A DNA stretch of 64,000 nucleotides from Pelobates cultripes (lineage: Eukaryota > Chordata > Amphibia > Anura > Pelobatidae): NCBI GenBank assembly GCA_933207985.1, contig OW240916.1, positions 318,434,535 through 318,498,534 of the forward strand. The letters run 5' to 3'. Below the pieces are notes generated by a model. The model did not search any database. It saw only the letters and a program-made list of their open reading frames with translations, and had not been told where the DNA came from. The translations under genes were made by a program, and so were the position numbers. This document shows positions 34,384 to 46,060 of this stretch, in pieces. Position 1 is the first letter of the stretch; every line of letters starts with the position of its first letter.

Positions 34384-36274
34384 AAGGGCCGGATTAACAT
34401 AGGGGCTGATGGAGCTGCAGCTCCAGGCCCAAGCCCATTGATAGGCCCATTGATTTTTTAAAAAGAAGGTTTTTTTTACATACTACTCTCAGGGTTGCCA
34501 GGTATTTCTCAGGTATTTGAGGATGCCTAGCTGGCATACCAGCAATACCAGCGCTGGCCAGTAGGGGTCGCTGTGTGAGTGGAGAGGGATAAGAAGTTAC
34601 AGCATCTCCCTCCCCGCCTCTCTCTACTCACTGATTCGCAGGGGGAGCAGCTCTGCACAGAGACTCCAGACAGCATCTCAGAGCCTGCAGAGACAGCCAA
34701 CAGCTCAGGTAAGTGAGGGTTGGGGGGGAAAGGCTGCAGGGAGACATGGGGACACTAGGAGACACTAAGTGACACTGAGACACTAGGGGGCCCTGGAGAC
34801 CTGGGGACACAGACACTAGGGGAAACTGTGAGAGATGGGACGGTGAGAGACTTGGGGACACTGGGAGACATAGGGACACTTGGTGACACTGAGACACTAG
34901 GAAGCATTGGAGACCTGGGGACACTGAGACAGCAGGGGAAAGTGTGAGACATGGGGATGGTGAGAGACTTGGCGAAACTGAGACATTGGGACACTGGGAG
35001 ACATGGGGACCCTGAAACACTAGCGACACAGTGGCCCCATGTCTCCCAGTGGCCCCTCATCTCTCAGTGTCTTCATGTCTCCCAGCCAGTGTCCCTAGTG
35101 TCTCACTGTCCCCATGTCTTCCAGTGTCCCTGTTGTCTCTCAATGTCCCTAGTGTCTGTGTCCCTAGTCTCCCAGAGTCCCCTAGTCTCCTAGTGTCCCC
35201 ATGTATCTCAGTGTCCCCATGTCTCTCCCAGTGTCCTAGTGTCTCACAAGGTTCCAATGTCTCTAAGTTTCTCCTAGTGTCTTAGTGACATGGGGACACT
35301 GGGAGACATGGGGACACAGACTCTAAGGGACACTGGAAGACATGGGGATACAAACACTAGGGGACACTGGGCAACATGGGGACACTGAGAGACATGGGGA
35401 CACTGGGGGACACAGGGAGACATGGGGACACTGGGCGACTTTGAGACCTGGGAGACATGGGGCACTCCCAGTGTCCCCATGTCTCCCAGCCAGTGTCCCT
35501 AGTATCTCAGTGTATCCATGTCTCCCAGTGTCCCTGGTGTCTCTCAGTGTCTGTAGTGTGCCAGTGTCCCTAGTGTCTCAGTGTTTCCTAGTCTCCCAAA
35601 GTCCCTTAGTCTCCCAGTGTCTGTGTCCCAATGTCTCCCATTGCCCCCATGTCTCCCAGTGTCTCAGTGTCCCCTAGTATAAAAGAAAAAATCTCAGGCA
35701 CTCACTGTGATAGATTTAAGCAGGTTTATTGGACACCTCAATTTTTTGACCTGTACCCAGGTCTTTGTCAAGTCTCCAGTGTCCCCTATGTATCACAGTG
35801 TCCCCTATGTATAACAGTGTCTCAGTGCCCCATGTCTCCCAGTGTCCCCTCGTGTCTCAAAGTCACCCAGTGTCCCAATGTCTCTCAATGTCCCCTAGTG
35901 ACATGGGGACACTGGGAGACATGGGGACACAGACACTAAGGGACTGGGAGACATGGGGACACAGACATGCCCCTTTTCTGGTTATGTGATTTGCGTCAGT
36001 GGCCCACCCTTTTACCCCGTCCATAGACTTCCTTCTTTACTGGACACTGCTGTTAGGGGGTATGAATTTACTTGAAATATGAAAGCATAGGATTAGCATA
36101 GAGGATGTGTTTCTTATAGCTATCTCCTGTGCGTTTTCCCTCCAGCACCATCTCCACCAGATATATGATGCTTGAGAGGTATGACTGTTTTAGTGGTTTT
36201 GGTTGATAAGATTTTGTAATTAGGCCCATCATAATTGTCAGCACCAGGCCCACTGGGCTCTTAATCTGGCCCTG
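34384..36274. mobile_element. hAT-type nonautonomous element, 1891 bp, filled by a minisatellite
   Basis: The left end AAGGGCCGGATTAA and the right end TTAATCTGGCCCTG are inverted repeats. Flanking 8-bp sequences CCTGAACC (34376-34383) and CATGAACC (36275-36282) match at 7 of 8 positions. An 8-bp target duplication with CAGGGCC-like ends is the hAT signature. No transposase is encoded; most of the interior is the minisatellite at 34741-35975. Confidence 0.72.
34741..35975. repeat. Minisatellite of GGGACACTGGGAGACATG units that changes strand several times
   Basis: Units of about 18-21 bp run as GACACTGGGAGACATGGG at about 34741-35025, as the reverse complement (CCCATGTCTCCCAGTGTC) at 35030-35287, forward at 35287-35470, reverse at 35470-35900 and forward again at 35897-35975. 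Each switch makes a large inverted repeat. The reverse block is interrupted at about 35676-35775 by an unrelated piece containing TTAAGCAGGTTTATTGGACA. Confidence 0.88.
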
Positions 36275-37129
36275 CATGAACCTCTGATCATCAATAGAAC
36301 AAACAGAGCTGGCTGTTTACCCTGTAACAAATCTAAGTGAATGAGTGACATTGAGCTACAATGCTGTAGAGAAAGGAAGTCATTGTTCTATTTGGTTAAT
36401 ATTAACCGACCTAAAATAAACTTATTCACAGTTCATGTTTGGTGGCCTCCTTAGGGGCTCAGTGTTAGGCCCATGGAGTGAGAGGTGTATTTCCACCCCC
36501 CTTTCAGCAATAAGGAGGCATTGCATGATATTTCATTATTTGCCTAGGAATATGATAATAGGTCACTCAGATTTCATTTAGCTAAAGGACAACTAAAGCC
36601 ACCCAGGCCATTTTCTGGTAAAACATCACTGTTTTGCTGAAACTGCAATGTTTACCTTGAGGGTCACATGACGTTGCCAATGTAATAGAGACGTACTGGA
36701 TAAAGATCCCGTAGGGTCGAATCGTTGCTGCTTTTGCCCCAATAAAGCTGCTGCCGTTGCAACTTTAATGACTGACTGACATTGGATTCCGAAGCACTGG
36801 ATGTGTGTGTGGCCCTCATTGTGCATGCGCAACATAAATTCCTGGATTTTGTAATTGGCAACCAGGAAGTGGCACCTCCTCGATGATATCATGGGAGGTG
36901 GAGAGGTCAGCAGCGCCAGGGAAGCCTCAGTGCTGGAAAAAGGGAAGTACATTTTTAAAAATATATTTTTAATGCAAATGGGGAGAGAGGGCTTACCTAG
37001 CTATAAACTAGGGCACTATAGCATGGTTTCATTCCTAACGCTATAGTGATCCTATAACCATGTACCTACTAGAGGATGAACAGACTGGGGTAGGATTTCC
37101 CTCTGTGTTCCCAAATGCTAAAACATGTT
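36275..37129. other. No gene; possible degenerate TTAA-type MITE
   Basis: TAAAGGACAACTAAAGCCACC at about 36584 and GCTATAGTGATCCTATA at about 37040 are weakly inverted and resemble the ends of the TTAA MITEs elsewhere in the window. The match is poor. The open frames inside are not recognisable. Confidence 0.35.
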
Positions 37130-37207
37130 TTAACCCCTTAAGGACACATGACATGTGTAACGCGTCATGATTCCCTTTTATTCCAGAAGTTTGGTCCTTA
37201 AGAGGTT
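37130..37207 (-). repeat. TTAACCCCTTAAGG palindromic repeat, copy 3
   Basis: Same orientation as the 26823 copy. It begins TTAACCCCTTAAGGACAC and ends GGTCCTTAAGAGGTT. Confidence 0.78.
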
Positions 37208-37429
37208 CAAGGAGCACTTGAAGTACTATGTACTTTGCATGTCAATGGTCTCAGCACAGTGCGTCCTGTCATTGCTGAACACATTTACACTGATAATGAG
37301 CAAGTGAAGTTCTACATCAGGCTGACGAAGGGGGGCGGACTTTAAGTGCCGAGAGGACCATAAGGTTGAAAGATGTCTGGAAAGATGTCAACCAAAGATT
37401 CAATGCAGCATAATACAATAATGGTGCAC

Positions 37430-37668
37430 ATACAATAAGCTGTAATAACTGTAATAATACAATAAGCTGTAATGATACAACAAGCTGTAATAATACAATA
37501 AGCTGTAATGATACAACAAGCTGTAATAATACAATAAGCTGTAATGATACTGTAAACTGTAATAAAACAATTAACTGTAATAACTGACTAAGAAGTAATG
37601 ATACAATAAGCTGTAATAATACAATAAGCTGTATGATTATAATAAGCTGTAATAATACAATAAAGACA
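37430..37668. repeat. 18-bp minisatellite (CAATAAGCTGTAATGATA)
   Basis: Tandem 18-bp units alternate CAATAAGCTGTAATGATA with CAACAAGCTGTAATAATA, giving a 36-bp dimer in the middle of the array. The minus-strand open frame across it (LLQLIV repeats, 37317-37955) is an artefact of an 18-bp unit without stops. Confidence 0.88.
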
Positions 37669-37984
37669 CATGGAAAGAATGGAAGATAGAGACATACGAG
37701 GGACATGGGGGCATATAGGGCAATGTTTGTGGAGGCATGGAGCATGAGGAATAAACACAAGTGAAGGAAAATTGAGGGAGGGTCAAACAACAAGTGTGGA
37801 AGGGGTAAGAGAGACATAAAGGTGATGAGAGAGACATAGGTGGGAGTGAGAAAGTGACAGAAGTTGGGAAAGATAGCAGGGATAAAGAAATGGAGAACAA
37901 GGAGAATGCAGAGACACACATATGGGACATGGAGGTCATGAAGGATAAAATGCATTCAGAAACACACACTAGCAACACTCAGAT

Positions 37985-38735
37985 ATTTATCTACATTCAC
38001 ACACATTGCAATCCATTAACATTAAACACACATTGCAATCCATCTACATTCACACACATTGCAATCCATCTACATTCACACACATTGCAATCCATCAACA
38101 TTCACACACACTGCAATTCATCTACATTCACACACATTACAATCCATCTACATTCACACACATTGCAATCCATCAACATTCACACACACTGCAATCCATC
38201 AACATTCACACACGTTACAATCCATCAACATTCAGACACACTGCAATCCATCAACATTCACACATGTTACAATGCATCAACATTCACATACATTACAATT
38301 CATCTACATTCAGACACACTGGAATCCATCGACATTCTCACGCATTACCATCCATCTACATTCACACACACTATCTACATTCAGACACATTACAATCCAT
38401 CAACATTCACACACATTTCAATCAATTTACATTCAGACACACTGCAATCCATCAACATTCACACACATTACAATCCATCTCCATTCACACACACTGCAAT
38501 CTATTTACATTCACACACATTACAATCCATCTCCATTCACACACATTGCAAACCATCTCCATTCACACACACTGCAATCTATTTACATTAACACACATTA
38601 CAATCCATCTACATTCACACACATTGCAAACATCTACATTCACACACACTGCAATCCATTTACACATTTACATTCACATCCATTACAATGTATCTACATT
38701 CACACACATTACAATCCATTTGCATTCACACACAT
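37985..38735. repeat. 26-bp minisatellite, ~29 copies
   Basis: Unit CACACATTGCAATCCATCTA followed by CATTCA, 26 bp, with TTGC or TTAC and CTAC, CAAC or CTCC variants. Because 26 is not a multiple of three, all three + frames read through as His/Thr/Ser-rich repeats of over 240 residues; none is a gene. Confidence 0.95.
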
Positions 38736-38739
38736 AAGA

Positions 38740-40059
38740 AAAGCATTAATAGAGATTTGGCTGCAGCACAAGTGGGGGCTTTAGACTAGGAAACCCACAG
38801 ATTTTGTAAAATTATTTTTAAACAGTTTGTCCCACACAAACATTCCCCATTTACGGTTCCATCCTCTAATATTGTCAAACTTGAAAAGAATGAGCAAAGA
38901 AGCAGTGAAAATAGTCTCTATTGTTTAACCTTTTAATCTTTTGTTATAAAAATGCACAGAAATACACTGATGACATGGATTTCAAATAATTGCAGAGACA
39001 ATGAGAAAAATAACATTGATTGACACGGCCCTAAGATGGAGGCGCTCAACTGCAGAATAAGAGCCGTGCATTTCTGCATTTACTTTTATTATTTCACCTC
39101 ATTTTTTTATATGTTTAGATTTATTTGAATGCCCAGGCATGTCCTGGCATCTCATGCAAATTCTAAATGTCCCATGATTCCCTTCACTGAACTCTTCACC
39201 TCAGTAAATGAGTAGCACTTACTAAGGTAGGGGAAAAGGGAACTGGTAATGTGATTTTCTCTACAACTACACCAAAGTATGATTATGGTTGTTATTATAT
39301 AGAATTACAGATGAAACAAGCTGTGAACTCCAGCCTGGATAACTCTTCCAGACCTTAAAGAAAAGTCAGTTATTAACATTATTCCTTTACTCTTATTAAT
39401 GTCAAGTCCAGTGAAATTCCTGGAATACCAGAAAATTGAATGTGCTGGTGACATGGTTTCATGAACAATAAAGAATAAACGTATGGTCTACTCCTACCCC
39501 CAACACTCTAATCACACATATAGACCTATGTGTAATCCATTAAAACCTAAAATCTAAATGAATCCAATAAAATGTAAGATGTGTTTCCGACAGAACAAGG
39601 GCTAATATACTAGTTCCATATGATTGTGCTTTCAACCAGTTCATTGAGTTTTTTATAACTCAGGGGAAAGATAAAATAACGAGTCCCACAAATTCATCAT
39701 TCAAGCTTTTCATTTCCTGTTTCCCAATTCCCATACTCCGAGCGACACTGGAAACATTTGTTGACTTTTCAAGTTATGTTAAAAACATGTTTAGTGGAAA
39801 CTGCTTTTAAACACATCGGTTCCCACATGATATGTAAATGTACCATCTGTAGAGCTGGGATTCATTGGGAAACAGTTACTATGTTCTGACTGTCGAGGAA
39901 GAAGAATGAGAAATTACTCCTTCATGTCATGTTTTCTCGTAGCTTTTCATACTTGTCCAGTCTGCTTATACTTTGTTGGCTGAAACTATCTAATACGTAA
40001 GTTTTATGTTACCATCTTTCTGCCCCATGCAAATTGGCATTGAACGCACAAGACATCAG
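38740..40059. other. No supported gene
   Basis: Apparently single-copy AT-rich sequence. No feature is recognisable by eye. Confidence 0.4.
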
Positions 40060-40560
40060 TGTGACAGATCCCTCTGTCTTGGAACTGTGGCTATAACCCG
40101 CTGGGTTCGTCTGTTTTTCGGTTAATTGCATGTCCGTACCCCTCATTCGTTTATTTCCTAAACTCATGAACAAACTGCCGAACGGCCGGCCACCCAGCCT
40201 GGAAGTGTGCTGCTGGTTAACCTCTTGGCCTCATTAGAATGTTGTGGTTAACTGCCGACACCTCCTAATTATCAACGGTATGCCGGGTGGTCGTCGTTCG
40301 TATGCCGACCACGAGGCGGCGGCCATCTTGGACGCACGAATAATCAGCGGTGTTCATCGATGATTTCCTGGAACTGAAAACGGACACTATTTCTCCCGAA
40401 CACCGCTGAAACAGCCGACCTCCCTTCTCTGTCTTCCAGCATACAAACACCGGTCCGTTCTGTACTTTTCTGCACAAAATTACTTACCCAAGATAGCCAT
40501 CCCATGGAGCCCATTCGTATACCGTAAGACAATGTGAAATACTTTGGCTCCATGGCGATT
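40060..40560 (+). mobile_element. LTR fragment of the TGTGACAGATCCCTCTGTC family
   Basis: It starts TGTGACAGATCCCTCTGTC and shares with 48596-48850 a long run including GAACAAACTGCCGAACGGCC and GGCCACCCAG. It continues past the point where that copy stops, through GGCGGCCATCTTGG and a GGAACTGAAAACGG block. That block also occurs, diverged, in the solo LTRs at 42072-43073 and 43502-44537, so these are related LTR families. I could not place the right end. Confidence 0.6.
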
Positions 40561-40663
40561 GAACTGTGTGTTTAGGATCTGAGCGCCATTTGGTATAATG
40601 TATGCTCAGATCTAAGCTATCTGGGGATTTGTGATGTCGCGAACTGTTCGCGAATTTGCCGTG

Positions 40664-40706
40664 AACGGTTCGCCGCGGTTCGCCGCGGTTCGCCGCGGTT
40701 CGCGGC
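40664..40706. repeat. Short GGTTCGCCGC tandem with CpG-rich palindromes
   Basis: Three 10-bp units GGTTCGCCGC lie in a stretch of TTCGCGAA and CGCGGCGAAC palindromes. The pattern resembles the end of a nonautonomous DNA element. Confidence 0.6.
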
Positions 40707-40719
40707 GAACTCCGGTCAG

Positions 40720-42066
40720 CTGACACATCCCTGCCAATCTCCGGCAGATCCTCCCTCCCAGACCCTACTTCCTGGAAAGCATCCATGTTGAAGGCAGCTT
40801 TCCCTCTGCCTATACAACCAAGCATTCTGCTAGCATTTCCTGCTGCTGTTAACAATCAAATGGTGCAAAAAATAGACTGTGGGCTTTTTCATGTCTCTGC
40901 TTGGGCCTCGAGCCCCTGTCAGCCCCAATATCAGCGACCCTCAGTACAGACACCTCCATCTCAATATAAATATATAATGACACCATATTGTCCTATTGTC
41001 AATATTCAAAGAACGCCACATCAGTAAGAGACACAGTCAGACCAGTCTCTCTAACCAGTGCGCAATTAAAACCAATGTGTGTCTCTTTATTAGATGAGTT
41101 ATGGAAATACACAAAACATACCCTCTTAAAATCATTAATATTTATATAACTAAATGAGGTTTATTTATATGTGGGACATGCAACATAAAAGGGGTCAGTG
41201 ACTTACTTGAATTCATGCCATATACGCAGCATAGATGCATAGAGGAATGAAACCACTGGTTTTACATTTAATGAAGAGCTGTGCAGTGACAATATGTAAA
41301 CTGAACGGATCTGGTAATGACTCAGATAATTGTTTACGGCGTCTGGGAATATTTATATATATTGATAAATACCATAAGCACTGCATAATGGATCCCCCCG
41401 TCAATTAAAAACAGTAATAATTAAAAAGCTTTGACGAATTCTAGTACAAACAAAGGGCCACTCCTTTAATACATTTCACAAAAATATTTAAACAGTGCAA
41501 CATTGTGTTTTTTTTTTTTCTATTTTTAATTTCAAACAAAAAGACTGACTTGTGAAGCAAACTTTTCAGTTTACAGTGAAGCCACAAAAATGCACGTTTG
41601 CACACACGTTTGACTCGGAGACAATATGGGCTGAGCGTTCTGAGTTCAGCTTTCCCAGTCACAACGTACGTGCGATGATTCGCACACACTGCACGTAGTG
41701 CGGACATCTCTGTAATGTCCCCAGAAGCCGACTCCAGAGAACAAAACCAAGATGTCAGGACAGGATTCTCGTATTGGAATGAATCCTTAAATCTGGCACT
41801 GTTTGAAGCTATGAATGTATATAATGGGAAAGGAAGTGAAGAACTGTACATATTCCAAACAGATTCCATGCACAGAACAGACAAAGTCGAGGGAAGTATA
41901 CACAAATGGTTGCTGATGTTTCTACTGGGATGACAGGGTCCGCTGTGATGATCTTCCTCTTTCTGAGTTACTTGGGAAGTACATCATACCTTCCGAGTGT
42001 TATTTAGGAGGGATAGTCCCTATTTCTATCCTACTGCTCCTCTTTTCTAGGAGCTCTCTATTGTTG
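40720..42066. other. No supported gene
   Basis: No coding region is recognised. The minus-strand frame 41441-41905 is long (154 codons) but low in recognisable features and runs through a poly(A)-like KNRKKKN stretch. Confidence 0.4.
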
Positions 42067-42071
42067 GTGTG

Positions 42072-43073
42072 TGTGGCAAAACTAGCCACTAGAGACTATT
42101 AATGTATCAGTAGTTTTGTATTCTTGCTAAAGCCATAGAGATCAGTGCAGGATTCTATTGGTATTTCAGGCGAATGAGGGCATTCGTATGGAAAACCCCA
42201 GCATTCGGTAGGAAAACCCCAGCATTCATACTATAGCTTCACGAACAGTGGCTTAAACACTGTTCGTGAAACGAATAACTTACCGAATGCACGACCACAC
42301 ACAGGCGGTCGTGTGTCGCCCATTAACCGATTGCAACTTTGTTGCAATCGGTAATTAAACATGTTTTTAGGTGGCTGTCGTTCGACTACCGACCACGCGG
42401 CGGTCGGCCATCTTGATTCTTTTGTTAGCCCAGCAGTGTTTTGCCGTCGAGCGCCTGGAACTAAAAACGGCTACTCGACGGCGTGAACACCGCTGGACTT
42501 CCAGGCCGTTCGGGAACCCCGGCAGTTCGGTAGTTTATTCCCCTTATAATAATCGGTATTTTAAACCTACTTTAGAAATAATGTGTATTTCGTGCGGCGT
42601 TCGGTTAGTTAGACTGGGAGCTGAGCGGTATTTTCACAAACTATGCGCTCAGCCTCCAGCTATCTACCGAATGTCCATTCGTGTAAAACAAGTGAATATT
42701 AGTAAAATTATACATTTTAATGTAAAATGTAAGTTCTGCTGCACGGAGGGATAATCCCATTAACGGTATATTCTAGTGGGAGTATCCCTCTCGTCCAGCA
42801 GTGCATGATGGGAAAAATGTATGTGTTGGTCAGTTCCCCATGTAGTCCCCTACTGTACCACCCCTGAAATGTCAGTAGGGAAACCCCTTGCATGGGGAAT
42901 CCCATAAATACCGTGACCTGAAAATAAAACCTCAGTTGACCTCCAAGCTATGTGTCGTCTAGTTCTTGGGAGGAAGGGATTGTAACTACGCTACCTTTAT
43001 TTTACGTGCTTTGTGCCTGCTTGATTCTGTCTACCAGCGGAGATATCGTGGATAATACTACTAATCCGCTACA
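42072..43073 (+). mobile_element. Solo LTR, + orientation, with 5-bp target duplication GTGTG
   Basis: The unit starts TGTGGCAAAAC and ends ATCCGCTACA (TG...CA), and is bounded by GTGTG at 42067-42071 and 43074-43078. Near its 3' side it has ATAAATACC, then AATAAAACC about 20 bp on, and GTGTCGTCTAG, all paralleled in the reverse-oriented LTR next door. A CpG-rich block with GCGGTCGGCCATCTTG lies in the first half. No internal genes remain, so recombination between LTRs probably deleted them. The start is inferred from the target duplication. Confidence 0.68.
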
Positions 43074-43078
43074 GTGTG

Positions 43079-43501
43079 TCTGTGTGGATAACAGAGCTCC
43101 ACAGCAATAATACTCCCAGTAATGTGTCTGAGTGTATAACAGAGCTCCACAGCAATAATACTCCCAATAATGTGTCTGAGTGTATAACAGAGCTCCACAG
43201 CAATAATACTCCCAGTAATGTGTCTGAGTGTATAACAGAGCTCCACAGCAATAATACTCCCAGTCATGTGTCTGAGTGTGTAACAGAGCTCCACAGCAAT
43301 AATACTCCTAGTAACGTGTCTGAGTGTGTAACAGAGCTCCACAGCAATAATACTCCCAGTAATGTGTCTGAGTGTATAACAGAGCTCCACAGCAATAAAA
43401 CTCCCAGTAATGTGTCTGAGTGTATAACAGAGCTCCACATCAATAATGCTCCCAGTAATGTGTCTGTGTGTATAACAGAGCTCCACAGCAATAATACTCC
43501 C
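43079..43501. repeat. 48-bp minisatellite, part 1 (~9 copies)
   Basis: Unit TCTGAGTGTATAACAGAGCT, CCACAGCAATAATACTCCCA, GTAATGTG, 48 bp. It stops in mid-unit at ...AATACTCCC where a solo LTR is inserted and resumes at 44538. Since 48 is divisible by three and the unit has no stop in most frames, several open frames per strand cross it (such as a 16-residue repeat with ECITELHSNN). They are not evidence of a gene. Confidence 0.96.
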
Positions 43502-44537
43502 TGTAGCGGAGAGCTGATATTCCACAGGTTATCTCCACTTAAGATCCCAGTGAGGCTCAGGAACAAGTATTATAAATCCATAAGGCAAGGCTTTCAGCAG
43601 GCAAAACAATCCAACAATATCCCAACATCAATCCCAATGACTGGACGACACACAGCATCAGGAGCAGAACTGACTTTTAATTCACACAACCTCCTTATAA
43701 AGCATTCTCCCATGCAAGGGAGGGATTCACCATAATTAGGAGAGTAGCCAAAAATGTCACAGTTACCTCCCACACATCTCCTCCCCTCAGTGTGACACAT
43801 AATCCCATTAAACATGCTGTAGTTTTCCCCGAGTTCTGGATGTACCCCAAAACAGTTAGGTACAATGGGCTAAGTGGCACCCCCTGGTAGCCCTGATCTG
43901 GGTGACCAACATATCCAAACTTCACCCAGATCAGACCAGGGTTCCGGGAGTTAGGTGGAAGGGACAATTTGACACACACGAGGTTGATGCCAAAAAGGGT
44001 TCCATGTGTTTTGGCCCTGCGGTCGGTCTCTGTTCGGAAGGTAAAATACACATAAATACATGACATCCACTATTAACCTTGTATTCGCATGAATCCCCTT
44101 GTTCGGTACTTTTAACTCACCGAACGGGGGGCTGATTAGCCTCTCCGTTCGTGAGTTACGGAGCTCTGGAGGTCTCAGCGGTGTTCGGGTAATTGAGTGG
44201 CCGATTTGAGTTCCAGACACTTGACCCCCAAACACCGCAGAGGTTTTCGTGCGTAAGATGGCCACCGCCACGTGTTCGTATGCCGAACGGCAGCCACCCA
44301 AATACATGCACAAAGTACCAATTAACCTGCGGTTAGAGAAGTGTGAAGCCTAATAAGGTGCACACTTCTCTCTGGGGTGGTCTACTGGTTCGGTAGTTTT
44401 CATTCGTATGGGATACGGATGAAACTACCGAACAATCATACAAATACTACATACACTTTTAACTATACAGGAAGATAAATGCACGAATTGCAGTTTTAAC
44501 ACAGTCTTTTAGGACAGCCGTAATACCATCCGCTACA
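43502..44537 (-). mobile_element. Solo LTR, minus orientation, inserted in the 48-bp minisatellite, target duplication CTCCC
   Basis: The unit is bounded by TGTAGCGG and CCGCTACA. CTCCC flanks it at 43497-43501 and 44538-44542, and removing the LTR plus one CTCCC restores an exact 48-bp repeat unit. Its reverse complement shares the CATGGG...TATAAGG...GTGTCGTCCAG tail and the GGTGGCTGCCGTTCGGCATACG and GGCGGTGGCCATCTTA blocks with the LTR at 42072-43073. Length 1036 bp, no internal genes. Confidence 0.9.
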
Positions 44538-45010
44538 CTCCCAGTAATGTGTCTGAGTGTATAACAGAGCTCCACAGCAATAAGACTCCCAGTAATGTGT
44601 CTGAGTGTATAACAGAGCTCCACAGCAATAAGACTCCCAGTAATGTGTCTGAGTGTATAACAGAGCTCCACAGCAATAATACTCCCAGTAATGTGTCTGA
44701 GTGTATAACAGAGCTCCACAGCAATAATACTCCCAGTAATGTGTCTGAGTGTATAACAGAGCTCCACAGCAATAATACTCCCAGTAATGTGTCTGAGTGT
44801 ATAACAGAGCTCCACAGCAATAATACTCCCAGTAATGTGTCTGAGTGTATAACAGAGCTCCACAGCAATAATACTCCCAGTAATGTGTCTGAGTGTATAA
44901 AAGAGCTCCACAGCAATAATACTCCCAGTAATGTGTCTGAGTGTATAACAGAGCTCCACAGCAATAATACTCCCAGTAATGTGTCTGAGTGTATAACAGA
45001 GCTCCCTAAC
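44538..45010. repeat. 48-bp minisatellite, part 2 (~10 copies)
   Basis: Continuation of the 43079-43501 array after the LTR insertion, in the same orientation, with very high identity between units. It ends ACAGAGCTCCCTAACAATAAATG. Confidence 0.96.
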
Positions 45011-46060
45011 AATAAATGTGTTTAGATATCAGTCTGTGTAAATAAGATACATGATAAGTTCTTATTCTAAACTACATTTTACATTTACACATTTTTATTT
45101 GTAAATATCTCATAGTCATCTATTTGTTACCAATTTTTGTTTCTTTTCAATCTTTCAACTGATTGTATTTACCTTGTATGTGAGTTAGAAACCTGGATTG
45201 AAAAACGTACCATAAATGGTACAAGTTATGTTGAATGTTACCAGAAAATACACTGTATTACATTAACACTGTAAAATATCAGAAATGATTTGTCATTTAT
45301 AGCATGCTTCTATAATTTAGACATCTTCCAAGTTTAGTTAAACGAGGCCTTTATAACTCCTCCCCTTGTTTATGTAATTTATTTTATATCTGTGCAATGT
45401 TTGTACATTTAAACACACTCAGCGCAGTGTGACAGAGTAACAATCAGGGATTCGGGAAATCCCATTACTGCTGACAGATCCCACTGGTCACATCTGGCAA
45501 TGCTCAGATAATTACAGTATCTTCCAAGCTTAGATACGCTATTCTTCCTGTGTATACATTTCATGTAAGCATGGTGCGTGTTCTCAATTTACTAAGGTTC
45601 TCACATGTAGCCCAGAGAGTTAGGTCTATCTCTTTGATTATTAAATATTGAGAACAGAAATTGGGGAATCCCATATCAATAGTTTAATGTTAATATTAGA
45701 AAATATCCAATGCAGATTACTGCATAAGGGTAAGTGTTGGAAGAAATATGTTATTCACAACAGTGAGAACTCAAAGTAAGTTTCAAAATCTAGGCTGGGT
45801 AGTTTCCATAGTAACCACAGAACATGCGCTGTGGTTGTTGTGCATGCAGAGCAGAAGGAGCCCCTGTGGGAGGTCTCTTCTCATCTCCGTGTCAATCAAT
45901 ACTTAATAATTGATTGACAGCTGGAAGAAAGACCTATTTTTAAATAGTTTTTTCATCCAATCTATACATTTACTAGCAAAACTGCTAACACAATGACTAG
46001 ATGAAAGTTAAAATACACTTTGAATTCTCTGCAATTTCTGAACCAGGAATAAGTATGGTG
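45011..46060. other. No supported gene
   Basis: AT-rich sequence. Nothing recognisable. Confidence 0.4.

Noticed and set aside
37854..38784. Three overlapping + frames of 241-245 codons, His/Thr/Ser-rich
   Set aside because: All three phases are open because a 26-bp stop-free unit is repeated. This is not a coding signature.
41441..41905. 154-codon minus-strand frame
   Set aside because: It includes a translated poly(A)/poly(T) stretch, has no recognisable domain, and nothing upstream suggests an exon.
43061..45025. Long repeated-peptide frames (16-residue repeats) on both strands
   Set aside because: The 48-bp unit is a multiple of three and stop-free in most frames on both strands. An LTR insertion interrupts it and the third copy is inverted.
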